From the NCBI GenBank assembly GCA_017514645.1, contig JAFWJP010000224.1, positions 1 to 7,046 of the forward strand: DNA of 7,046 nucleotides, given 5' to 3'. Position 1 is the first letter of the stretch. Every line of letters starts with the position of its first letter. Under the pieces are notes generated by a model that was given only the letters and a program-made list of their open reading frames with translations, had not been told where the DNA came from and made no database searches. Made by a program: the position numbers and the translations under genes. The stretch comes from Solobacterium sp. Lineage in GTDB: Bacteria; Bacillota_I; Bacilli_A; Erysipelotrichales; Erysipelotrichaceae. Positions 1-6,258 of this stretch are shown here, piece after piece.

Positions 1-1267
1 CAAATGCCGCAAGTGCGCATTCATACGGGTACATCGTCTGCGCTGCCCGCTGCGGGATCACCGCATGTCCGGGATAGAGCGACATATGCACAAGAGCACC
101 GGTGATGCTGGCAGTATCCGTCCTGCCGAAGTAGTTCCGCAGATCCACGGCATTCAGCACCGAAGGCATCCGGTAGTCTTCATAGGCACACGGTGCAAAT
201 CTTGCCAGGATCCGGTCAGCGGCTTCTTCATAGGTCAGGATCCTGCGGATATCCGCCCCTGCCATGGTCAGAAGTTCATCCATGATGCTGTAGAAGACTT
301 CCTCCCTGCTGAGTACCTTACGGCAGGTATTCTGCATCAGGCGATCCATGACCGGCTGATCGCTCCGCAGCAGTTCGCTGACAGCCCCTGCCCGGAAAGC
401 GTTGTTTTCAATGATCGCCAGTTCCCGTTCAAAACTGTCAAACCAGGCAGGGATCGTTTTTCTGTCGAACGTATACGCACAGCCGGCATACCTGCCGTAC
501 ACCTTCATCACATCGTTGTATCCGCAGATACCCAGCCTGTTCAGCGTATCACTGCTGAAATCCATGAAGGTGCCGGTATCGCTGGTCGGACAGATATAGG
601 TGATGAAGCTTCTGTTCATATACTGGGGATGCTGGGGGCGATGATGAAGATCAATGACTATGATCTCTTCCGCGCCGAGCCGCAGCGCTTCATCGACCGG
701 AAGATTGTCGTAATACCCGCCGTCGATGAATTCCCCTTTATCAAACTTATGGACCGGGAATACCGGATACGCAGAAGCCGAAGAGATCAGCCACTGCAGT
801 CCGTCATCCGCCATCATGTGCTTTGTTACATAGAGAGGCCTCATAAGCGGAAACTGCACCGTCACACAGCCGAAATCCGTATCTGACTTCATGAATCCTT
901 CCGGATCAAACAAAGCCTCTGCCCGTTCAATGAACGGTGAGATATCCGCGCCGCCGCTGTGGACATACTGGCTCAGCAATGTACGCATTCCCGCATTGTT
1001 GAACAGGGATTCCCAGGTGAAGTCTGTCGGCAGTTCACCTCTGATGATATCTTCCCTCTGCAGGTTTGCCCACAGATCATCCATTTTTTCATAGTCCTTC
1101 TGAACGATCAGCGCCGCATTCAGAGCACCGACAGACGTACCTGTTACCAGATCCCAGTCATCCATGCCCAGTTCGCACAACGCTTTCACAGCCCCGTTTT
1201 CATAGACACCGCGGGTACCGCCGCCCGATAGAACCATTGCTTTTTTCTTCTTCAGCATGTGATTCAT
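1..1267 (-). CDS. Patatin-like phospholipase family protein (C-terminus beyond the window)
   Basis: Predicted serine lipid acyl hydrolase with the patatin Ser-Asp dyad. About 422 residues are visible and the frame is open at the left edge, so the C-terminus is missing. Reading the minus strand, a basic start (four Lys in a row) leads into the oxyanion-hole motif GGGTRG at residues 15-20. The nucleophile elbow GTSVG follows with Ser45, and the dyad motif DGG has Asp182; before it lies SSASAYPVFPV, typical of the family. All catalytic elements are intact. No signal peptide or membrane helix is visible, so a cytoplasmic enzyme is likely. The region after about residue 200 has no motif I recognise. 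The start is uncertain: ATG at 1267 and ATG at 1258 are in frame, and neither has a clear Shine-Dalgarno site. The gene diverges from the ligase gene across 73 bases. The lipid substrate cannot be told from sequence. Confidence 0.9.
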   Translation of the reverse strand, partial: MNHMLKKKKAMVLSGGGTRGVYENGAVKALCELGMDDWDLVTGTSVGALNAALIVQKDYEKMDDLWANLQREDIIRGELPTDFTWESLFNNAGMRTLLSQYVHSGGADISPFIERAEALFDPEGFMKSDTDFGCVTVQFPLMRPLYVTKHMMADDGLQWLISSASAYPVFPVHKFDKGEFIDGGYYDNLPVDEALRLGAEEIIVIDLHHRPQHPQYMNRSFITYICPTSDTGTFMDFSSDTLNRLGICGYNDVMKVYGRYAGCAYTFDRKTIPAWFDSFERELAIIENNAFRAGAVSELLRSDQPVMDRLMQNTCRKVLSREEVFYSIMDELLTMAGADIRRILTYEEAADRILARFAPCAYEDYRMPSVLNAVDLRNYFGRTDTASITGALVHMSLYPGHAVIPQRAAQTMYPYECALAAF

Positions 1268-1311
1268 TTTATCATGCTTTGGGAACTTATGGGATTCTTT
1301 CCGATTTCAGG

Positions 1312-1317
1312 TATAAT
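1312..1317 (+). promoter_or_regulatory. Probable -10 box for the ligase-deoD unit
   Basis: TATAAT matches the sigma-A -10 consensus exactly. The -35 region is poor: at 17-18 bases spacing only about two of six positions match TTGACA. Transcription would begin near 1323-1325, leaving a leader of only about 17 bases. A weak -35 suggests either modest basal activity or help from an activator, but no activator site is evident. Confidence 0.55.
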
Positions 1318-1324
1318 AATAAAC

Positions 1325-1329
1325 GGAGG
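1325..1329 (+). promoter_or_regulatory. Ribosome binding site of the ligase gene
   Basis: GGAGG lies 11 bases before the ATG at 1341, slightly longer than the usual spacing. It supports this ATG as the start. If the -10 box at 1312 is used, this site lies at the extreme 5' end of the message. Confidence 0.7.
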
Positions 1330-1340
1330 ATTAACATACC

Positions 1341-2552
1341 ATGAAACTGAATGTAGCCGTGATCTTCGGCAGTGAGACCGTAGAGCACGAAGTAAGTGTA
1401 ATATCCGCGCACCAGGCAATGGAAGCGCTTGACCCGGACCGGTACCATGTACTGCCGATCTATATTTCCAAGGACCGCAGATTCTATTATTCCGAAGGAC
1501 TCCGCAGTATGGATGCCTACCGGGATCTGTCAAAGATTCCTTCCATGGCGCAACAGATCACCTTCGGCATCATCGATAACCGTACCTGGATCCTTCCCGT
1601 CAAGCAGGGATTCTTTGCCAGAAAGCCGATCGAACCGATCGATGTCGCAATTCCCGTCATGCACGGAACCTACGGTGAGGACGGCATGATTGCCGGCCTG
1701 CTGGAAGCTTACCGTATTCCCTACACATCCTGTGATCTGATCGCTGCCGGTGTCGGTCAGGACAAAGTGCTTCAGAAGCATATCCTGAATGACAACGGTC
1801 TGCCGCTGACCCGCTGGTTCTGGGTCTGGGCGGATGAGATCGATACCAACCGGGAAGAAGTCCTGAAGAAAGTGCACAAGCTCATCTACCCGGTCATTCT
1901 CAAACCGGCGCGGACCGGCAGTTCTGTCGGCATTTCCATTGCGCACAACGATGAAGAATACCTGGAATGCTTTGAAGAAGCCCGTCAGTATGATGAGAAG
2001 ATCATCACGGAAAAAGTCATCAAGCCGATGCGCGAGATCAACTGCTCGGTCCTCGGTGAAGGAACCGAAGCCATTACCAGCGTTCTGGAAGAAGTCTCCC
2101 ACGGAGACAGCGGACTGCTGGACTTCAAGGATAAATATCTCGGAAACAGCGGAAAGAACGGTGCCAAGGGAACTCCCTCCAAAGGCATGGCATCCGCAGC
2201 CCGGATCGTTCCTGCACCTCTTGATGATGCGCAGACTGCCTATATCAAGGAACTCGCCCTGAAGACATTCCGTGTTCTCGGCTGTGCCGGTGTATGCCGC
2301 ATCGACTTCCTGATGGATGCGGAAACGAAGACGGTCTATGTCAACGAGATCAATACGATTCCCGGATCCCTGTCCTTCTACCTGTGGAAGGAAGCAGGTG
2401 TCAGTTTCCCGGAACTGATGGACCGGCTCGTGGACATTGCCCTGGAAAGAGAGCGCAGGCGTTCAAGAATGACGTTCTCCTATGATTCCAACCTTCTCGC
2501 CGCTTACAATGCCAACGGTACAAAAGGTTCCAAAGGAGCCAAGAAAATATAA
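1341..2552 (+). CDS. D-alanine--D-alanine ligase family protein (ATP-grasp)
   Basis: Predicted cytoplasmic ATP-grasp ligase that joins D-alanine to a second D-amino acid for peptidoglycan precursors. It has 403 residues, longer than the usual 305-370. The N-terminal substrate domain has VEHEVS with Glu15, followed by HGTYGEDG at 109-116. The ATP-grasp region has LKPARTGSSVGIS at about 187-199, the Lys-Tyr pair of the active-site loop (DFKDKY, 261-266), and Mg ligands Asp322, Glu336 and Asn338 in RIDF and NEINT. Three features differ from textbook Ddl: FGS instead of FGG at 9-11, a Gly/Lys/Ser-rich insertion after Tyr266 (about 267-283), and a short omega loop (PGSLSFYLW, 341-349). The tail is basic. 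I therefore assign the family, not the gene ddl. It could be a paralogue with a different second substrate. It is probably cotranscribed with deoD, which starts 21 bases downstream. Confidence 0.88.
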   Translation: MKLNVAVIFGSETVEHEVSVISAHQAMEALDPDRYHVLPIYISKDRRFYYSEGLRSMDAYRDLSKIPSMAQQITFGIIDNRTWILPVKQGFFARKPIEPIDVAIPVMHGTYGEDGMIAGLLEAYRIPYTSCDLIAAGVGQDKVLQKHILNDNGLPLTRWFWVWADEIDTNREEVLKKVHKLIYPVILKPARTGSSVGISIAHNDEEYLECFEEARQYDEKIITEKVIKPMREINCSVLGEGTEAITSVLEEVSHGDSGLLDFKDKYLGNSGKNGAKGTPSKGMASAARIVPAPLDDAQTAYIKELALKTFRVLGCAGVCRIDFLMDAETKTVYVNEINTIPGSLSFYLWKEAGVSFPELMDRLVDIALERERRRSRMTFSYDSNLLAAYNANGTKGSKGAKKI

Positions 2553-2561
2553 TCAAGGGAA

Positions 2562-2565
2562 AGGA
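2562..2565 (+). promoter_or_regulatory. Ribosome binding site of deoD
   Basis: AGGA in a purine-rich stretch lies 8 bases before the ATG at 2574. It sits wholly within the 21-base gap after the ligase stop codon, which supports translation from a shared message. I see no promoter in the gap. Confidence 0.6.
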
Positions 2566-2573
2566 AACAGATT

Positions 2574-3275
2574 ATGGCTACACCTCATAACAGTGCGGAA
2601 AACGGCAAGTTTGCCAAAACAGTCCTGATGCCCGGTGATCCGCTCCGGGCGAAATTCATCGCAGAACATTTCCTGGAGGACGCTGAACTCGTAACTTCAG
2701 TGCGCAATGTCCTGGGCTATACAGGCACATACAAAGGAAAGCGTGTTTCTGTCATGGCTTCCGGTATGGGAATGCCCAGTATCGGCATCTATTCCTACGA
2801 GCTCTTCAAGTTCTACGGTGTTGAAAACATCATCCGTGTCGGATCGACCGGTGCCTGCGACCCGGACCTCAAACTGTTCGATGTCATTCTGGCCAATGAT
2901 GCCTACTCCACCAGCACCTATGCAAAGAACTTTGCCGGTATTGAAGATCACATCATGACACCGGCACCGGAACTGAATGCCCGCATCGAAGCCGCAGCGG
3001 AGAAACTCGGCAAGAAGATCATCAAAGGCCGTGTCGGCAGTTCCGACAACTTCTACTATGCAACGACACCGGAAGATGTCCACGCGACACAGGGAGTCAT
3101 CTGTCTGGAAATGGAAAGCTTTGCCCTCTTCACCAATGCAAAGGTCCTGGGCAAGAAAGCAGCCTGCCTGTTGACAGTATCCGACAGTCTCATCACCAAT
3201 GAAGAGACAACATCCGATCAGCGTGAAAAAGCATTCACCGATATGATGGAAATCGCGCTGGAAGCTGCAGAATAA
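2574..3275 (+). CDS. deoD: Purine nucleoside phosphorylase, DeoD (hexameric) type
   Basis: Cytoplasmic enzyme that splits purine (deoxy)nucleosides with phosphate to give the free base and (deoxy)ribose 1-phosphate, for purine salvage. The 233 residues match the family length (E. coli DeoD has 239). The N-terminus MATPHNSAE is nearly that of the E. coli enzyme, including His5, which is contributed to the neighbouring subunit in this family. The phosphate site GDPLRAK lies at 21-27 and IIRVGSTGAC covers the second arginine. CLEMESFALF gives the ribose-binding Glu pair, and SDSLITNEETT carries the catalytic Asp204 with Arg217 thirteen residues later. All key residues are present, so it should be active. 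Family members accept adenosine as well as inosine and guanosine. It is the second gene of the ligase unit and ends at the shared hairpin. Confidence 0.96.
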   Translation: MATPHNSAENGKFAKTVLMPGDPLRAKFIAEHFLEDAELVTSVRNVLGYTGTYKGKRVSVMASGMGMPSIGIYSYELFKFYGVENIIRVGSTGACDPDLKLFDVILANDAYSTSTYAKNFAGIEDHIMTPAPELNARIEAAAEKLGKKIIKGRVGSSDNFYYATTPEDVHATQGVICLEMESFALFTNAKVLGKKAACLLTVSDSLITNEETTSDQREKAFTDMMEIALEAAE

Positions 3276-3281
3276 CAAAAG

Positions 3282-3327
3282 AAAAGGCAGGAACCCGACC
3301 GGTCGACCGGTTCAGTTCCTGCTTTTT
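3282..3327. terminator. Bidirectional intrinsic terminator between the two phosphorylase genes
   Basis: The outer stem GCAGGAAC (3287-3294) pairs perfectly with GTTCCTGC (3315-3322) and continues with A/T pairs outward. Inside, a 14-base perfect palindrome (3298-3311) forms a second stem ACCGG/CCGGT with a TCGA loop, separated from the outer stem by a three-base internal loop on each side. On the plus strand the stem is followed by TTTTT; on the minus strand by TTTTCTTTT. It therefore suits termination of both deoD and the convergent phosphorylase. The minus-strand stop codon (3326-3328) overlaps its edge. Confidence 0.9.
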
Positions 3328-4147
3328 ATAATGCCTTGATGATTCTGCGCATGTAGGCACTGAAATCATCTGCGATGACCCTGCCGACTTCGTTGACCTC
3401 TTCTGTCGTCAGCGGCTGATCCAGGATCCCTGCAGCCATATTCGTCATGACAGACAGCGCCAGTACAGGCAGTCCGCAGTGCGCAGCAGTCAGCGCTTCC
3501 GTTACCGTCGACATCCCGACAGCGTCCGCTCCGAGTATCCTCGCTGCCCTGATCTCTGCCGGTGTCTCGAACTGCGGTCCGGTGAAGAACATATAGACAC
3601 CCTCATGTACCCGCAGCGGCGTACCCTCCGCACACTGCAGAGCCAGTTCTCTCAGTTCCGGTGTATACATCCGTCCGGTATCAAAGAACCGGTGACCGAA
3701 TTCCTCGATATTCCTTCCCCGCAGAGGACTGTCACCGTTCAGCTTGATATGATCCTTCATGATCATGATGTCACCTGGATGATAGTCTGTATTGACTGCA
3801 CCTGCCGCATTGGTCAGGATCAGCTGCTTCACCCCGACCAGCTTGAACAGACGTACCGGAAGAACCAGCTGTTCATAGTCGTAGCCTTCATACGTGTGGA
3901 ACCTTCCGGACATGCAGAGAACGTGTTTTCCCTCAACTGTACCGTAGATCAGCTTCCCGGCATGCCCGGGTGCCGTTGAAACCAGAAAATGCGGGATATC
4001 ACGGTAGTCGATGACCACCGGGTCTTCAATACGGCCGGCAAACGGTCCGAGCGCCGATCCCAGGATCAGCCCGGTCTCAGGGATCCCCGGCAGCCTCTGC
4101 AGGACATAGTCCGCCATTTCTCTGTAATCATCATACGTCATGTTCAT
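3326..4147 (-). CDS. punA: Purine nucleoside phosphorylase, trimeric (PNP-I) type
   Basis: Cytoplasmic phosphorylase of the low-molecular-weight trimeric class, which normally acts on inosine, guanosine and their deoxy forms but not adenosine. It has 273 residues, the expected length. Visible motifs: phosphate loop GSALG at 30-34 (usually GSGLG), His62 in PGHAG, RFHTYEGY at 82-89 with Arg82 and His84, TNAAGAVN at 112-119, the base-binding Glu194 in QFETPAE, VGMSTVTE at 210-217, and Asn236 in SVMTNMAAG. Glu194 and Asn236 are the residues that favour 6-oxopurines. The start at 4147 is supported by GGAGG 8 bases upstream. It lies 16 bases after the NTF2-like gene, as the last gene of the minus-strand run, and ends in the shared terminator. 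The Gly-to-Ala change in the phosphate loop is conservative. Confidence 0.95.
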   Translation of the reverse strand: MNMTYDDYREMADYVLQRLPGIPETGLILGSALGPFAGRIEDPVVIDYRDIPHFLVSTAPGHAGKLIYGTVEGKHVLCMSGRFHTYEGYDYEQLVLPVRLFKLVGVKQLILTNAAGAVNTDYHPGDIMIMKDHIKLNGDSPLRGRNIEEFGHRFFDTGRMYTPELRELALQCAEGTPLRVHEGVYMFFTGPQFETPAEIRAARILGADAVGMSTVTEALTAAHCGLPVLALSVMTNMAAGILDQPLTTEEVNEVGRVIADDFSAYMRRIIKAL

Positions 4148-4155
4148 ATCTTTTA

Positions 4156-4160
4156 CCTCC
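4156..4160 (-). promoter_or_regulatory. punA: Ribosome binding site of the trimeric phosphorylase gene
   Basis: GGAGG on the minus strand, 8 bases before the ATG at 4147. It occupies the 16-base gap after the upstream stop codon, leaving no room for a promoter there. That argues for cotranscription with the upstream envelope genes, unless a promoter lies inside the preceding coding region. Confidence 0.8.
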
Positions 4161-4163
4161 GTA

Positions 4164-5201
4164 TCACTGCGGCAGGACAGTTGCCGGATTCAGCTCGTTA
4201 TTGATGGCGGTACCGGCAATCTTCCAGCCGTTTTCCGTCTGTACGAACGTCAGCTGATACCCGCAGTGCCATGTCCTGTGCACTTCACCATTGTCCGCAT
4301 AGTAATCAAACACAATATGGGCGGCAATCACATCGTCGCTCTGATAGACCGCCTTCAGCACCTGTGCATTGGAAAATTCCGATGTACTGTGCGATGTAAA
4401 CCAGTAATTCTGCAGCGTCGCATACCGGCTGTACCACGTTGTATTGGTCAGGGATACTGCCGCGACCTGGGCCAGGGAAGCATCCTGTGCCGGATAAGCG
4501 GCCAGCAGTTCAGCATCCCGGATCATTTCCTCCAGAAGCGCTTCATCCGTTACTTCCTTTCCGGCCAGATAATGTCCGGACAGTACATCCTTCAGCAATA
4601 CCCATTCATCCGCTTCCGGTTCTCCCAGCAGCGGACCAACTTCATATACATCTACAGATACCTTTTCCGCAGTAACCGGAAACTGTTCACAGTTCACTGC
4701 CGGCACATCCGACTCCTTCAGGTATTCCTTTCCGAGAACATTGCCGTTGATCTTCAGTTCTGTTCCCGCAGGCACTTCAATGATGGCTGTACCGTTTCCT
4801 TCCAGCGGCAGCGCAGCACACATGTTTCCTTCTGCATCTTCCTGTACCACTGCTTCGGCGAGATAGGTATCACCGGCATAGATCCGCCACTCCCCATCCA
4901 CATTCCGGTAGGTCAGCGCTTCTCTTCCGTAATGATCCAGCAGTCCCTCCAGATATGCTGTATATCCGGCTTCGCTGTCAAGGTTCGGCCGCACAGCCTG
5001 TGTTTCCCGGTACAGATCACTGAAATCCCCGGATACCAGATCTTCCAGCAATCCTTCCATCGCTGTCTCCGGCATTTTCTTTTCTTCTTCAATGAAGCGT
5101 TTTCCGGCAGACAGCGCCAGTGCCTTTCCTGCGCCGGCAATGATCAGTACCAGAAGGAGAAGGAAACCAAGTGCCGGCGCGGCTTTGATTCTCTTTTTCA
5201 T
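4164..5201 (-). CDS. Membrane-anchored protein with NTF2-like C-terminal domain, function unknown
   Basis: I do not recognise a named gene. The 345-residue product starts with a basic tip (KKR) and one hydrophobic helix at about 8-25 without an obvious cleavage site, so it is likely anchored with its bulk outside the cell. Residues about 45-125 are an acidic module ending in GEWRIYAGDTYLAEAVV. A short beta segment follows (IIEVPAGTELKINGNVLG, 140-157) that resembles repeats in TcaA-like surface proteins. The C-terminal part (about 205-337) ends in GYQLTFVQTENGWKIAG, the typical last strands of an NTF2-like cone fold. No catalytic motif is seen, so a binding or scaffolding role is more likely; this is inference. 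The ATG overlaps the stop of the glycosidase gene (ATGA), with AAGGGGA 6 bases upstream (5208-5214). The overlap suggests translational coupling and a shared role with that enzyme. Confidence 0.85.
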   Translation of the reverse strand: MKKRIKAAPALGFLLLLVLIIAGAGKALALSAGKRFIEEEKKMPETAMEGLLEDLVSGDFSDLYRETQAVRPNLDSEAGYTAYLEGLLDHYGREALTYRNVDGEWRIYAGDTYLAEAVVQEDAEGNMCAALPLEGNGTAIIEVPAGTELKINGNVLGKEYLKESDVPAVNCEQFPVTAEKVSVDVYEVGPLLGEPEADEWVLLKDVLSGHYLAGKEVTDEALLEEMIRDAELLAAYPAQDASLAQVAAVSLTNTTWYSRYATLQNYWFTSHSTSEFSNAQVLKAVYQSDDVIAAHIVFDYYADNGEVHRTWHCGYQLTFVQTENGWKIAGTAINNELNPATVLPQ

Positions 5202-6199
5202 TCGTCTTCCCCTTTCACGAGGATGACCGAAGGAAGGTTCCTCGAATTATACATGGAAACCGGGTAATGAACATATTCATCGTCATAGATCATGACGGAG
5301 GAATTCCCTCCGTCCAGGTTACCGGCGTTGACTGCTTCATATTCCTGGAAGATTGCGATGACATCCTCATATTTGGCTCCGAATGAAGACGGACCTCTGC
5401 CGTCAATCACCAGCAGCAGGAATGTTCCGTCCGCTTTCTGACCGATCGCTGTACGTGGATTGAGCATGTTCAGATTATCGGTACCCGGCACATAGGTAAT
5501 ACGACCGTCCGTGATGAACGTCGGGCCGAACGTAACAGCTTCCACAACACCCATGGCCAGCGCCTCTTCTCCGGAACACGTTGTGGTGACCAGTTTATGA
5601 TCGGCTGTGATTCCGACGATCGGCTGAGGTGCTCCGCCGGAAACGAGTTTTCCGTCCATGATGACGATTCCTGCAGGGATACTGCCGTCACCGGTACCGC
5701 CGGCATCTTCAAATCCGCCGCCGTTGATTCCACCTGCTGCATGATGCAGTTCCACATAATCCTCCAGTTCCGGTGCTGCTCCTCCGGAGCCAAGCCTCGG
5801 ATTGATGGCAATGAATACCTTGGAAGGATCTTCCACGACCATCATATATCCCTCATAGGTCGGCGCATAGATATGCTCAATGATGATTCCGTCACCGTTG
5901 CCGTCCCGGTCTTCTTCCGGCGAATAGTCCAGCCATGCCGGCCTGTTCTCCGCCGTTACCGGCGCTTCCGTACGGATCCTGCGGATCTCTTCCTCAGTAA
6001 AGTAACGTTCCGCAATGCGGTATTCCGGACTTCCTTCCTTCAGGGAACGGAATGCCTGCTCACTGTAAAGCCGGTGATCACCGGCATACTTTTCCTGAAA
6101 ATAAAAATGTCCGGCCAGGCAGCCTGACGCTGCCGCAGTCACAATGCACATCAGTGCATAAAGACCTGCCGGAATCCCCTTTTTCTTTCCTTGTGCCAT
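5198..6199 (-). CDS. Membrane-anchored phosphodiester glycosidase family protein (NAGPA domain)
   Basis: Predicted extracytoplasmic hydrolase of the NAGPA (DUF2233) family. Members cleave sugar phosphodiesters such as N-acetylglucosamine-1-phosphodiesters and occur in bacterial envelope and exopolysaccharide loci. It has 333 residues: a Lys-rich tip, one membrane helix at about 11-34, a charged linker to about 104, then the domain. Family motifs visible are GGINGGGF (156-163), FGPTFITDG (224-232), NPRTAIGQ (247-254), LLVIDGRG (262-269), NAGNLDGGNSS (291-301) and SRNLPSVILV (319-328). A DxDxNGDG sequence at 97-104, just before the domain, resembles a calcium loop. The start at 6199 has AGGGGA 8 bases upstream and a perfect -10 box further up. 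The stop overlaps the next gene by 4 bases. The natural substrate is unknown; a wall or surface glycopolymer is plausible. Confidence 0.92.
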   Translation of the reverse strand: MAQGKKKGIPAGLYALMCIVTAAASGCLAGHFYFQEKYAGDHRLYSEQAFRSLKEGSPEYRIAERYFTEEEIRRIRTEAPVTAENRPAWLDYSPEEDRDGNGDGIIIEHIYAPTYEGYMMVVEDPSKVFIAINPRLGSGGAAPELEDYVELHHAAGGINGGGFEDAGGTGDGSIPAGIVIMDGKLVSGGAPQPIVGITADHKLVTTTCSGEEALAMGVVEAVTFGPTFITDGRITYVPGTDNLNMLNPRTAIGQKADGTFLLLVIDGRGPSSFGAKYEDVIAIFQEYEAVNAGNLDGGNSSVMIYDDEYVHYPVSMYNSRNLPSVILVKGEDE

Positions 6200-6207
6200 T
6201 GTTGTTA

Positions 6208-6213
6208 TCCCCT
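6208..6213 (-). promoter_or_regulatory. Ribosome binding site of the glycosidase gene
   Basis: AGGGGA on the minus strand, 8 bases before the ATG at 6199. It fixes this start over later in-frame ATG codons. Confidence 0.75.
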
Positions 6214-6223
6214 GTGCAATTCA

Positions 6224-6229
6224 ATTATA
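6224..6229 (-). promoter_or_regulatory. Probable -10 box for the glycosidase, NTF2-like and punA genes
   Basis: TATAAT on the minus strand, an exact consensus, in the 59-base gap between the YdcF-family gene and the glycosidase gene. The best -35 candidates near 6247-6253 (TTTCAG at 17 spacing or CTTTCA at 18) match only two or three of six positions. Transcription would start near 6217, giving a leader of about 18 bases. No clear terminator precedes it, so readthrough from the upstream gene is also possible. Confidence 0.5.
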
Positions 6230-6258
6230 AACAGGAATCCGGGTACCTGAAAGAAAAA

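Larger units (their letters stand above)
1268..1340. other. Divergent intergenic region between phospholipase and ligase genes
   Basis: This 73-base gap separates two divergent genes, so it must hold the start signals for both. On the plus strand there is a perfect -10 hexamer and a strong ribosome site. On the minus strand the AT-rich core (1311-1323) could supply a -10 such as TATTAT, but I find no convincing -35 and no Shine-Dalgarno site for the phospholipase. No clear operator palindrome is visible. Confidence 0.6.

Noticed and set aside
65..886. Plus-strand open frame of 273 codons
   Set aside because: It is antisense to the phospholipase gene, whose GGGTRG, GTSVG and DGG motifs are unmistakable.
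1530..2102. Minus-strand open frame of 190 codons opposite the ligase gene
   Set aside because: It mirrors the ATP-grasp coding sequence, lacks a ribosome site and has no recognisable domain.
2697..3278. Minus-strand open frame of 193 codons opposite deoD
   Set aside because: It is a codon-bias shadow of a fully conserved deoD, rich in Cys and Gly with no family signature.
3298..3311. Perfect 14-base palindrome considered as an operator or recombination site
   Set aside because: It is nested centrally in the terminator stem between convergent genes, so it is best explained as the upper part of that hairpin.
4140..5267. A plus-strand open frame of 375 codons, longer than the opposing minus-strand gene
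   Set aside because: The minus-strand frame has a ribosome site, signal anchor, ATGA coupling to its neighbour and an NTF2-like end. The plus frame has no such signals and an implausible composition rich in Cys, His, Arg and Phe.
5597..6127. Plus-strand open frame of 176 codons opposite the glycosidase gene
   Set aside because: It is antisense to a strongly supported domain and carries no start signal.
6230..6250. CAGG...CCTG inverted repeat followed by TTTA on the minus strand, considered as a terminator after the YdcF-family gene
   Set aside because: The stem is only four pairs with a ten-base loop and there is no proper T-run.
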